Shown here: positions 6,992-14,396 of the stretch, piece by piece
Layout: every line of letters starts with the position of its first letter
Position numbering within the stretch: the first letter of the stretch is position 1
Source: Bacteroidales bacterium
Lineage (GTDB): Bacteria > Bacteroidota > Bacteroidia > Bacteroidales > WCHB1-69
DNA length: 19,632 bases
Reading direction: 5' to 3'
Assembly: GCA_017527945.1 (NCBI GenBank)
Contig: JAFXPL010000004.1
Location: 1 to 19,632 of the forward strand
The notes under the pieces: model-generated
Databases searched by the model: none
Told to the model about the DNA's origin: nothing
Seen by the model: only the letters and a program-made list of their open reading frames with translations
Program-made: the position numbers and the translations under genes

Positions 6992-8280
6992 CACTCATCG
7001 CATTAATAACCAGCTACATGTCGGTTTTCGCCCAGACGGATGTGACCACCGACAGCGTAGCCATAGTCATGGAGTCCGACACCGCCGCCGCATGGGTGCT
7101 TCCCGAGTTGTTCTCCGACTATGACTCCACATTTTCGTTCATCCGCTTCAACGACGACACGCTTTGCTGGGGCAGGGACAGCATGACGCTGGTGCGTTTC
7201 TACGAGAAATGGAACCGTGTGATCCGCACCCGCAAAGGCAACGTGCACATCATGCACATCGGCGGCTCGCACGTGCAGGCGGGCACGATGTCGCACCGGA
7301 TTCGCAAGCATGTTTTGGCGGAATACGGCGGCGAACCGGCTTCGCGCGGGCTGATATTCCCCTACTCCGCCGCAAACGCCTGCAATAATCCCCGCGACTA
7401 CAAAATCTCCCGCTCCGATGTCTTCTCGCTGATCCGGAACGTCTATCAGCAGTATCCGTCGCCGCTCGGCATGTCGGGCATATCCGTCTATTGCACACAG
7501 TCTGTGCACTCCATCAAATTTACGATGAACGAGCTCGACTACGACTTTGCAACGGACACGCTCGTACTCTTCGGCCGCTCCAACGGCCAATACATCGACC
7601 CCATCCTCAAATACGACACCATCTGGCGCTTCCCCGACGAGACCGACTTGGAGAACGAACGCTACTACTTCTATCCCGGCCGCCCGCTGCAGGAGTTCAC
7701 CTTCTACTTTCCGTGTGGACCGGCAGACACCTTCTTCGTGAACGGACTGTGGCTGCAAAACGGCAAACCGGGCGTGACCTTCACCTCCATCGGGGTAAAC
7801 GGTGCAGCGGTGCCCTCCTATCTGCGGTGCAAGAACTTCACCCGCGACCTCAAGGCATTTCCGCCCGACCTGGTCATCTTTGGCATCGGGGTGAACGATG
7901 CCTTTGCTGCCGACTTCGACTCCACGGCCTTCAAAAACAACTACCTGCAGCTCATCTCCCGCATCCGCGAGGCCAGTCCCGACTGCGCCTTCATCTTCCT
8001 GTCGAACAACGACACCTGGAAACGCGGCCGCAAAGGTCGTTACTCGGTGAACCAGACCGGCCCTGCGGTGAGCGATGTCATGCACCGCTTGGCCAACCTC
8101 ACCGGCGGCGCCTGCTGGGACCAGTTCGAGGTGATGGGCGGGCTCGGCTCCATGGCCAAATGGCAGGCCAAAGGGCTCGCGCAGAAAGACCGCGTCCACT
8201 TCACCGTCAACGGATATAACCTCATCGGCGACCTTTTCTGGCACGCTTTTGTACAACCCCTTAAAAACCTGCAGCAATGA
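6970..8280 (+). CDS. Second SGNH-fold secreted protein with variant block I (GGSH)
   Basis: The protein has 436 residues from the ATG at 6970. That start gives a clean signal peptide (MGSRAKLTLIALITSYMSVFAQ type, cleavage near 22); the frame is open much further upstream, but there it only shadows the preceding gene. SGNH blocks are IMHIGGSHVQAG (Ser100, with Gly where the family usually has Asp), FGIGVNDAF (307-310) and KDRVHFTVNGY (Asp407, His410). The end of the protein resembles that of its upstream neighbour (EVMGG, W, DxVHFT, G), so the two are probably diverged paralogues. It overlaps the upstream gene by 22 bases, and its TGA overlaps the ATG of the MBOAT gene. Together with the MBOAT protein it probably makes a periplasmic O-acyltransfer system. 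The exact activity is unknown. Confidence 0.85.
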   Translation: MGSRAKLTLIALITSYMSVFAQTDVTTDSVAIVMESDTAAAWVLPELFSDYDSTFSFIRFNDDTLCWGRDSMTLVRFYEKWNRVIRTRKGNVHIMHIGGSHVQAGTMSHRIRKHVLAEYGGEPASRGLIFPYSAANACNNPRDYKISRSDVFSLIRNVYQQYPSPLGMSGISVYCTQSVHSIKFTMNELDYDFATDTLVLFGRSNGQYIDPILKYDTIWRFPDETDLENERYYFYPGRPLQEFTFYFPCGPADTFFVNGLWLQNGKPGVTFTSIGVNGAAVPSYLRCKNFTRDLKAFPPDLVIFGIGVNDAFAADFDSTAFKNNYLQLISRIREASPDCAFIFLSNNDTWKRGRKGRYSVNQTGPAVSDVMHRLANLTGGACWDQFEVMGGLGSMAKWQAKGLAQKDRVHFTVNGYNLIGDLFWHAFVQPLKNLQQ

Positions 8281-10136
8281 CCTGGGAGAATGTATCGCAA
8301 TTTCTGATCAACCTGTTCTCATTCGACGAGACGCACCCGCTGTTGTTCACCCAGTTCAACTTCTGGGCCTTCTTCGCCATCGTCTATGCCCTCTTCGCGC
8401 TGTTCCACAGCAAACGGCTGCTGCGCAACTCCTTCCTCTTCTTCGTCAGCTTGCTGTTCTACTACAAAACCTCCGGGCTTTTCGTACTTATCCTGCTGTT
8501 TGACACCTTTTTAGACTATTTCCTCGGCATCTTCATGGACAAATCGCAGCGAAACGGCTGGCGCAAGACGTTCATGATTTCCGGTGTCGCCATCAACCTG
8601 CTGGTACTCTTCTACTTCAAGTACGCCTACTTCTGCACCGACGCCTACAACACCATTGTGGGCAGCGAGCACGAGGTCATCAACTGGTTAGCGCAATGGA
8701 CCAACAACTGGACCGGCACCAACTATTTCGATGCCTCCAAGATTCTGCTCCCCGTCGGCATTTCCTTCTATACCTTCCAGAATATCAGCTATTTGGTGGA
8801 TGTCTATAAGCGAAAAATCTCGCACGTGGCCAACATTCTGGACTTCGGCTTCTACGTCTCGTTCTTCCCGCAGTTGGTTGCCGGCCCGATTGTGCGCGCC
8901 GACCAATTCGTGCCGCAGCTCTACAAAAAGTTCTTCCTCACACGCCGGCAGTTCGGCATCGCGGTATTCTGGATCCTCAACGGCTTGGCCAAGAAGCTGA
9001 TCATGAGCGACTACTTGGCGGTCAACTTCGTGGATAGAGTCTTCAACAACCCGTCGCTGTTCACGGCGTTCGAGAACTTGTCGGCACTGTTCGTCTATTC
9101 GCTGCAGGTCTATGCCGATTTTTCGGGATATACTGACATTGCCATCGGCGTGGCCATGCTGATGGGCTTCTACTTGCCGAAGAACTTCAACTCGCCATAC
9201 AAAGCCACCAACCCGGGCAATTTCTGGAAGCGTTGGCACATCTCGCTCTCCAACTGGCTGAAAGACTACCTCTACATCCCGTTAGGCGGCAACCGCAACG
9301 CCACTTTCGGCACCTACCTCTGCATCTCGCTCATCGCGGCGATCATCATCCTGCTCACCAAGAGCGTGGTCATTGCCAGCATCATCGGCGGCATCGCGTT
9401 GACGCTACTTGTGGCCTCGTTGGTGAGCAAGAAGGCGCGGCTGAAAATCAGCACCAACCTCAACATGATGAATACCATGCTGTTAGGCGGTTTGTGGCAC
9501 GGCGCATCATGGAACTTCATGATTTGGGGCGGCTTGAACGGCATCGGCATCCTGTCGTACAAAATCTGGCGTCACGGCAACATGCTCGTGCGCAGCACCA
9601 TCGCCACGGTGATATTCGTCACCTTCTTGATCACCAACCATTTGTGGCCACATCCCGCGCTGATGATCGGCGTGGTTTGGAGCGGAATATGGTTCGCGGG
9701 CACGCTCATCAAAACCGTTTTCAGCCTCCTACAGCCGGACAAGACGGTGACGTGGTTGGACAAGACCTGGGGCATCCTCCAGACGTTCGTCTTCATCTCG
9801 TTCACGCGGTTGTTCTTCCGTTCCGGTTCCAACCTCGACCCGGCCACGGCCAACGAAACGGCGTGGGAGACCGCCAAGGCGATGGTCAACAGCATCGGCG
9901 GACAGTGGAACGTCGCGGCAATTCCTGACATCCTGGCCAACTACAGCACAGTCTTCATCATGTTCGTCCTCGGCATGGTCATCCACTGGCTCCCCGACCG
10001 TTGGAAGCGCTGGTACCGCATCAATTTCGCCATGCTCCCACTTTGGCTGATGGGCCTTATCGTGGTCGCGGCCGTCTTCGTGCTCTACCAGTTCGTCACG
10101 GCGGATTTGCAACCGTTCATTTACTTCCAGTTCTGA
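8277..10136 (+). CDS. MBOAT-family membrane O-acyltransferase, AlgI-like
   Basis: The 619-residue protein has many membrane segments. MBOAT proteins such as AlgI and PatA pass acyl groups, usually acetyl from acetyl-CoA, across the inner membrane to periplasmic SGNH partners. Signatures: PVGISFYTFQNISYLVDVY (159-177), FPQLVAGPIVR, YADFSGYTDIAIG, the WKRWHISLSNWLKDYLYIPL block (His321) and LLGGLWHGASWNFMIWGG with the invariant His408. Between GGNR (337-340) and LNMMNTMLLGG about 50 mostly hydrophobic residues (345-393) are inserted, enough for two further membrane helices; in AlgI the two blocks are close together. Start and stop overlap with the previous gene as ATGA, indicating translational coupling. 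The substrate may be a surface glycan or peptidoglycan. Convergent with hicB across 29 bases. Confidence 0.95.
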   Translation: MTWENVSQFLINLFSFDETHPLLFTQFNFWAFFAIVYALFALFHSKRLLRNSFLFFVSLLFYYKTSGLFVLILLFDTFLDYFLGIFMDKSQRNGWRKTFMISGVAINLLVLFYFKYAYFCTDAYNTIVGSEHEVINWLAQWTNNWTGTNYFDASKILLPVGISFYTFQNISYLVDVYKRKISHVANILDFGFYVSFFPQLVAGPIVRADQFVPQLYKKFFLTRRQFGIAVFWILNGLAKKLIMSDYLAVNFVDRVFNNPSLFTAFENLSALFVYSLQVYADFSGYTDIAIGVAMLMGFYLPKNFNSPYKATNPGNFWKRWHISLSNWLKDYLYIPLGGNRNATFGTYLCISLIAAIIILLTKSVVIASIIGGIALTLLVASLVSKKARLKISTNLNMMNTMLLGGLWHGASWNFMIWGGLNGIGILSYKIWRHGNMLVRSTIATVIFVTFLITNHLWPHPALMIGVVWSGIWFAGTLIKTVFSLLQPDKTVTWLDKTWGILQTFVFISFTRLFFRSGSNLDPATANETAWETAKAMVNSIGGQWNVAAIPDILANYSTVFIMFVLGMVIHWLPDRWKRWYRINFAMLPLWLMGLIVVAAVFVLYQFVTADLQPFIYFQF

Positions 10137-10165
10137 GTGGTAAGGCAATAAGCAAAAGGCGATAG

Positions 10166-10570
10166 TTATATCAGCCGCACCGCCAACAACTCTTTCCCGA
10201 TTTTGTGAATGGCGGTCTGTATTTTCGACACCTGTTTTTCCGAGATATACTGTCCTCTTTTATACTGGCGCATCAATGAGGGGTTGATGCCCGACATGTT
10301 GGCCAGTTTGGTCATGTTGAGGTAATCGTAGTAGTTCAGGAAAGAGGGCATGTCGTATTTATATACGAACGTGGTGTTTTTCAAGTCATCAGGGTCTTCT
10401 CTTCCTATCTCTTCGAACACTTCAATAAATTCTTTCACCGAGTTTTCAAAATCAGCTTTGGCTTCGGCCACAGTGTTGCCGTCTCCGAAAACGGTGGATT
10501 TGGTGTCTGGGGTGAAGATAGTGAACGAACCGTCTTTGCCCATCTCAATCAATGCTATTCTTTTTTTCAT
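10166..10570 (-). CDS. hicB: HicB-family antitoxin with DNA-binding domain
   Basis: The 134-residue protein has a HicB-type N-terminal domain (about 1-60: KDGSFTIFTPDTKSTVFGDGNTVAEAKADFENSVKEF pattern, a partially degenerate RNase H-like fold) and a C-terminal helix-turn-helix (about 83-112, with MTKLANMSGINPSLMRQYKRG). Such proteins bind and block the HicA ribonuclease and repress their own promoter. It follows hicA by 24 bases on the minus strand, the usual toxin-first order. The dyad at 10829-10850 is a likely operator. A solitary HicB is ruled out by the adjacent HicA. Confidence 0.9.
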   Translation of the reverse strand: MKKRIALIEMGKDGSFTIFTPDTKSTVFGDGNTVAEAKADFENSVKEFIEVFEEIGREDPDDLKNTTFVYKYDMPSFLNYYDYLNMTKLANMSGINPSLMRQYKRGQYISEKQVSKIQTAIHKIGKELLAVRLI

Positions 10571-10594
10571 ATCTTTATTTTTATTCCCTAATTA

Positions 10595-10777
10595 TCAGAA
10601 CCCTATCTGGCGTTTCAACTTGTGGTAGAGGCCAGTTTTCACTTCCTTCGATCCATGCCTTTCGATTTTCAAAATGTCCTCCTTCTGTGGATGAGCATAA
10701 ATGTCATGATTGCCTCCTGTCCGCAAAAGAAACCACCCGTGACTCTCTGCAATTCTTCGTAATTCATTCCATTTCAT
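10595..10777 (-). CDS. hicA: HicA-family mRNA interferase toxin
   Basis: The 60-residue protein is full length for HicA, a small double-stranded-RNA-binding-fold ribonuclease that cleaves mRNA and halts growth when not bound by HicB. The family features are visible: MKWNELRRIAESHGW at the N-terminus, TGGNHDIYAHP with the catalytic His24, and RHGSKEVKTGLYHKLKRQIG. The catalytic residues are intact, so it should be active. It is the first gene of a two-gene minus-strand operon whose promoter and dyad lie 30-75 bases upstream. Toxin-antitoxin pairs of this type are often acquired horizontally and can stabilise nearby DNA. Confidence 0.92.
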   Translation of the reverse strand: MKWNELRRIAESHGWFLLRTGGNHDIYAHPQKEDILKIERHGSKEVKTGLYHKLKRQIGF

Positions 10778-10807
10778 ATCATTTCAATTTTGTTTTTTTA
10801 GTCGCTG

Positions 10808-10837
10808 CAAAAATATAACTTTTTTGGCATATAACAA
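10808..10837 (-). promoter_or_regulatory. hicAB promoter
   Basis: On the minus strand a TTG (10835-10837) and a perfect TATTTTTG (10808-10815) are 19 bases apart, matching the phylum consensus. The -7 box is 31 bases upstream of the hicA ATG. Confidence 0.7.
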
Positions 10838-10850
10838 TATTGTGTTATAT
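10829..10850. promoter_or_regulatory. HicB operator candidate
   Basis: Perfect 8-bp arms ATATAACA (10829-10836) and TGTTATAT (10843-10850) flank a 6-base spacer. The dyad covers the -33 box of the hicAB promoter, the expected place for autorepression by the HicB helix-turn-helix. Confidence 0.6.
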
Positions 10851-11047
10851 TTTTTTACGGCAACAGGATAATCATCATCGTGTCGGCATCTCTCCCCGGC
10901 TGTACGTTTTTTATCCCTAAGTATGTTTTTTTCAAAAATGTTACATCCAAAAAAATTTTTTCTCAAAAAAACTCACCTCGCATCGCAGTAGCCGACACTT
11001 CCGAGCGTCGGAAAAGAACGATATTATACATAATTAAAAAAAAGATG

Positions 11048-11055
11048 TATTTTTG
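11048..11055 (+). promoter_or_regulatory. -7 box of the lipoprotein pair
   Basis: TATTTTTG followed by CGC is a strong -7 match. No clear -33 element is seen. The leader to the ATG at 11157 would be about 95 bases. Confidence 0.5.
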
Positions 11056-11156
11056 CGCTCTCGTTTTGAAAGTGCTGATCTATGTTATACTAAATACGTA
11101 ATTGATTTACAATCAAATATTTAATTCACATTTTTATTCACAAAAAAATTACAAAA

Positions 11157-11576
11157 ATGAAAAAGTTCTTATCAATCGCAGTGATTTGCTGCATCGTGGC
11201 CATGACTGGTATTTTCTCCTCCTGCGGACGTGTAGAGGACGGCGACTGGATATATTCCGTCAAGCTCGATCCGAACACCGAGGAAGGAATAGTCAACAAC
11301 TACCACATGTGGTTTGAGCAAATTGTCATTGACAACATGAAAGCAAGCGCTGACAGCTACACGGAAACCACAGGCATCTATGTGTTCAAAGGCGAGAAAA
11401 AAGAGGTCAGCAAGAGAGCTGAAAATGCTTTCAACAAAGCCATCGATGCCGTTGAAGTTGCCAGAGCAAGTCATCCTGGCGTCCTCATGGGCGGCACCAA
11501 GATTAACTTAATGCTCAACAACCGCGACACCAACAAAGACGAGATTGTCTTAACCCGCACCCTGAAACAGGATTAA
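11157..11576 (+). CDS. Small lipoprotein of unknown function
   Basis: Not recognised. The 139-residue protein begins with a lipoprotein signal peptide (MKKFLSIAVI, hydrophobic core, box FSSC with Cys23), so it should be membrane-anchored. The mature part is mixed alpha/beta, with a charged helical stretch near 85-115 (KKEVSKRAENAFNKAIDAVEVA). The C-terminus ends in a beta-like ...DEIVLTRTLKQD. It is first in a two-gene unit, with the second lipoprotein starting 27 bases after its stop. The start is fixed by the signal peptide. Codon use is like the neighbours. Confidence 0.75.
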   Translation: MKKFLSIAVICCIVAMTGIFSSCGRVEDGDWIYSVKLDPNTEEGIVNNYHMWFEQIVIDNMKASADSYTETTGIYVFKGEKKEVSKRAENAFNKAIDAVEVARASHPGVLMGGTKINLMLNNRDTNKDEIVLTRTLKQD

Positions 11577-11603
11577 TCTCGCTGTCGGCTCATTCAAATA
11601 TAG

Positions 11604-12128
11604 ATGAAAATGAAAAGACATTTGTTTATTCTGATGGCGGTATGCCTGGGCGGTCTGATGGCCATATCTTGTAACCGTGAGAACGGCGACGACAATGGCG
11701 GCAGCGGTACTGGCGGCAACAAAAAAATCACCATCCAGTACCAGATGAAGGACCACTTCACGCAAAATGGCCAGCAGTTGCAAATTTCCCCTTACTTTCA
11801 CTATAACCTCAAATATGTTGACGCTACGGGTAAAACTGTGGAGGTGAATAACGTCTCTGCGCCTTGGACTCTCCCCGCTTTCGAAGTCAAGGCTCCGTTC
11901 ACCGCCAAAATCGAGGGAACCATCGTCTATAACGAGTCTGAACTCCCCGAAACGGGTACCATCATTATCGGTGCTGTCCCGAACATCCACTACACTGAGA
12001 ATGGTGTAGTGAAGGACCGCGAGCTCAACGATGCGCCTGTCGGTCAGTTCAGCTCGAAAGCACAATTCCTGAATTTCATCTCCACCCATCCGGATCGTCT
12101 GACATTCACGTTGGAACACACCTTCTAA
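11604..12128 (+). CDS. Second small lipoprotein of unknown function
   Basis: Not recognised. The 174-residue protein has a lipoprotein signal (MKMKRHLFIL, box AISC with Cys23), then a Gly/Asn/Asp-rich flexible tether (about 24-40) and a domain of about 130 residues that looks all-beta, with alternating hydrophobic strands such as KITIQYQM, FHYNLKYVDATGKTVEV and FTAKIEGTIVY. The tether plus beta domain suggests a surface or periplasmic binding module. It is co-directional with the first lipoprotein gene and is followed by a strong terminator, so the two probably form a bicistronic operon. Confidence 0.78.
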   Translation: MKMKRHLFILMAVCLGGLMAISCNRENGDDNGGSGTGGNKKITIQYQMKDHFTQNGQQLQISPYFHYNLKYVDATGKTVEVNNVSAPWTLPAFEVKAPFTAKIEGTIVYNESELPETGTIIIGAVPNIHYTENGVVKDRELNDAPVGQFSSKAQFLNFISTHPDRLTFTLEHTF

Positions 12129-12155
12129 TCCAAGGTTATACGATATACGACACTC

Positions 12156-12188
12156 AAAGAGACACATGGACATGCGTCTCTTTTTTTT
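12156..12188 (+). terminator. Terminator of the lipoprotein pair
   Basis: Arms AAAGAGAC (12156-12163) and GTCTCTTT (12176-12183) form a perfect 8-bp stem with a 12-base loop, followed by a T8 run to 12188. It lies 27 bases past the stop codon and between convergent genes. Confidence 0.85.
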
Positions 12189-12208
12189 ACATCCTTTCGT
12201 GCGCCCTC

Positions 12209-14263
12209 CTAAATCCCGAACGCCTCCCGATGCCAAATAATGTAGCGATAGGCCTTCATCAGCAGGCTGAATTTCGAGAAACGGCCGCCCTGCATGGAGA
12301 TTGGGGTGATTTCGCCGATGAAGCGCATGAACGGCAGACTCGTGGCAGGGAATGAACGACCGTCGCATTGAACTTGGAACGGGGTCTTATAGGGATAGTA
12401 GCCATTTCTACACGAATTGTCGGTATGGCTCACTACCAATGATTTGCCAGCCTTGTTTTGAAAGGTGATTTCGAAAGTGCTGGAAGAGGTGCAAGTTCCA
12501 TCTTGGTAACTCTGGATGATTTCCGTCCAAATGCTGTCGCCAAGATGGGGAAGGAATTCCAAAACGCGCTCCTTCGTGGCACTGTCGCACCTGGTGCTAA
12601 AATCCACCCACGTCCTGGCGTATGGGAACACAAATCGTCTGAGGGAGTCGTAATCATCCTGTGTGAATCCAAAATCGGCCACCCTCACCGATGCATCATA
12701 CCCTGTGTTGAGTGCTTTCAGCTCTTTGCGAAGCTGTTTGTCAGTGAAGGTATGTGTGAACTCCGCACCTTTTCTCCAGAGCGATAACTTTTTGATAACG
12801 AATTTGTCGCCTTCCTGTTGATAAAGAACCCTCTCCGAATAGCGTTGCCCATCGCAAGGGAAGAACTTGTAAACGATGTCAACCGACTCGACCGGACTTT
12901 TCAGGAACTCTTCCAACGGACGCTCAAGGCGATAGGGGGTAATGACCGGTGTATCTATTTTTGCAAGATATTGTCGCGCACCATCGGAGAGCAGCAAGTT
13001 CCCTTCGAGTTCGTCTGTGCCGACCTGCACTTCCTTAATAGAGAAGGTCGTCTTCAAATGTCTGTACCACTTTTGGTTACTTTGGTCAAAAAGGATGAGA
13101 TCGTGAGGACTGTCCAATGCAACACGGATATCACCAGACTCGACCTCTTGCTTAATGTCATCTTTTTTATTACTGACGTAGCAATAACGGTTTGGTCCCA
13201 GCGGTATATCTTCGGTGTAGAGTCCGCAGGAGGTCAAGCCATCCGCTGATATCCGATACAGGCTGTCTATTCGTTCCCATCGTGCAGACTTCACGTTGTC
13301 GTTATAAGACAAACCGTAAACAGATTGATTGTCAGCATGTTTTATCTCAGCGAAATAGCAAGGACCATGTGTGTTCACGGTGTCGAAAGTGAGCAAATCG
13401 GCGCTTCGAAGCAATTGGTTCTCCCGCGTGACAATCACCCATTCGTCGTTTTCGCGGTCCACAGCAAAAGCACGGATGTTAAGCGGAATTTCCCGCCAAC
13501 AGATGGTATCGACAGAGGTCCAGAAATATCGGTCGGCTTGCTCCATCACCATCTTGGAGCCGCAAATCGCAAAGGTGTAGAAAAAATACTTCTTCTTTAT
13601 TTCGGGATGTTGGTCGTATGGAGTGGGAATCTTCTCATAATGCGCCCAGTTGTCGCGGGTCATCATCAGACTCTCTCTGGAAATGCCTTCAGAATCCTTC
13701 CAATTAAGCCGTCCCATTCCATCACGCCCGTTGTCATCCATGTCGAAGCGGAACTTACAATCAGGAATCCTCGTAATTTCCTGGAAATGGAGACCTTTGT
13801 CGGACGAATAATACATGATGCTGTCCACGCGGAGCCAAACCTGTCCACCGGCACGGCCTAACACCCAAGTCTTGTCTCGCTCCATCCGGTACGGCAAAGA
13901 CAGATATTCCCAAGTTTCACCTCCGTCGGTGGAGCGTAAGTATTGGTTATAGTGCGAACTTGTGTCCGACGGATCGAAAATTCTGCCGAAAACGAGCACA
14001 GTGCTGGTGTCGGGACACACCACATAGCTGAAATCCACCGCATAATTGTTTGGGTGCGACAGCCTCTTCCACGTATTCGACATGCCATTTGTATGCCAAA
14101 CGTCATAGTAATCGCTCATCCAGATTTTGCCTGAAGGAGAAACGGCGAATGAGGCATTGCTTGCACTGAAGTTCAGGCTTGCCTTATAGTCGCGGGGCGT
14201 GTTCTGTCCTATTGCGCTGACCAAGAACACCAATATCAGCAAAACGACAACTGACCGTTTCAT
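12209..14263 (-). CDS. Large secreted protein with Asp-box (BNR-like) motifs
   Basis: The 684-residue protein has a signal peptide (MKRSVVVLLILVFLVSAIGQ, cleavage near 20). The N-terminal half is beta-propeller-like: SPSGKIWMSD, an Asp box STDGGETW (111-118), a second degenerate one SSDKGLHF (153-160), and repeated tryptophan-containing strands such as DTICWREIPL. Asp boxes occur in sialidases, sortilin-like and YCF48-like propellers, and do not by themselves mean enzyme activity; no sialidase catalytic signature is evident. The C-terminal third has no recognised domain and no T9SS signal. The frame extends to 14308, but that would run through the -7 box at 14286-14293, so the ATG at 14263, which gives the signal peptide, is chosen. 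It is monocistronic, and an IS element ends immediately upstream of its promoter. Confidence 0.8.
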   Translation of the reverse strand: MKRSVVVLLILVFLVSAIGQNTPRDYKASLNFSASNASFAVSPSGKIWMSDYYDVWHTNGMSNTWKRLSHPNNYAVDFSYVVCPDTSTVLVFGRIFDPSDTSSHYNQYLRSTDGGETWEYLSLPYRMERDKTWVLGRAGGQVWLRVDSIMYYSSDKGLHFQEITRIPDCKFRFDMDDNGRDGMGRLNWKDSEGISRESLMMTRDNWAHYEKIPTPYDQHPEIKKKYFFYTFAICGSKMVMEQADRYFWTSVDTICWREIPLNIRAFAVDRENDEWVIVTRENQLLRSADLLTFDTVNTHGPCYFAEIKHADNQSVYGLSYNDNVKSARWERIDSLYRISADGLTSCGLYTEDIPLGPNRYCYVSNKKDDIKQEVESGDIRVALDSPHDLILFDQSNQKWYRHLKTTFSIKEVQVGTDELEGNLLLSDGARQYLAKIDTPVITPYRLERPLEEFLKSPVESVDIVYKFFPCDGQRYSERVLYQQEGDKFVIKKLSLWRKGAEFTHTFTDKQLRKELKALNTGYDASVRVADFGFTQDDYDSLRRFVFPYARTWVDFSTRCDSATKERVLEFLPHLGDSIWTEIIQSYQDGTCTSSSTFEITFQNKAGKSLVVSHTDNSCRNGYYPYKTPFQVQCDGRSFPATSLPFMRFIGEITPISMQGGRFSKFSLLMKAYRYIIWHREAFGI

Positions 14264-14285
14264 AAAACCTATGTGTTTTAAGGTG

Positions 14286-14293
14286 CAAAAATA
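14286..14293 (-). promoter_or_regulatory. -7 box of the Asp-box protein gene, next to the IS end
   Basis: TATTTTTG on the minus strand lies 22 bases before the ATG at 14263. The -33 position falls at about 14313-14316, exactly where the IS4-family element begins, and no TTTG is found there. The native upstream promoter half may have been displaced by the insertion. Confidence 0.5.
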
Positions 14294-14342
14294 CATTTTT
14301 TTAAACAATAGCGTCCTAAATATTTTTTTTTGAAAGATATGG

Positions 14343-14371
14343 GCAAAGGTCGTGATTTTTCCGACCTTTGC
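14343..14371 (+). promoter_or_regulatory. Hairpin inside the left end of the IS
   Basis: Perfect 10-bp arms, GCAAAGGTCG (14343-14352) and CGACCTTTGC (14362-14371), enclose a 9-base loop. It lies between the left IS terminus and the proposed transposase ATG at 14397. IS10 and IS50 use comparable structures to block translation from external read-through transcripts; a similar role here is inferred. Confidence 0.55.
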
Positions 14372-14396
14372 GGCGAGAAAAAAAAAACTTATCTTT

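Larger units (their letters stand above)
10778..11156. other. 379-base AT-rich intergenic region between hicA and the lipoprotein pair
   Basis: The left part carries the hicAB promoter and dyad, and the right part the -7 box of the first lipoprotein gene. A small 6-bp hairpin (10999-11013, TTCCGA/TCGGAA) lies between them without a T run. Short open frames here have no coding character. I see no RNA gene. Confidence 0.6.

Noticed and set aside
7003..8277. Long minus-strand open frame of 424 codons opposite the second SGNH gene
   Set aside because: It is a shadow frame produced by high GC in the third codon position; no domain is recognisable.
10999..11013. Small hairpin TTCCGA-GCG-TCGGAA as a terminator
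   Set aside because: The stem is short with a 3-base loop and no T run follows on either strand.
11550..12368. Minus-strand open frame of 272 codons across the second lipoprotein gene
   Set aside because: It runs across a strong terminator and has no recognisable features; the plus-strand lipoprotein has a clear signal and lipobox.
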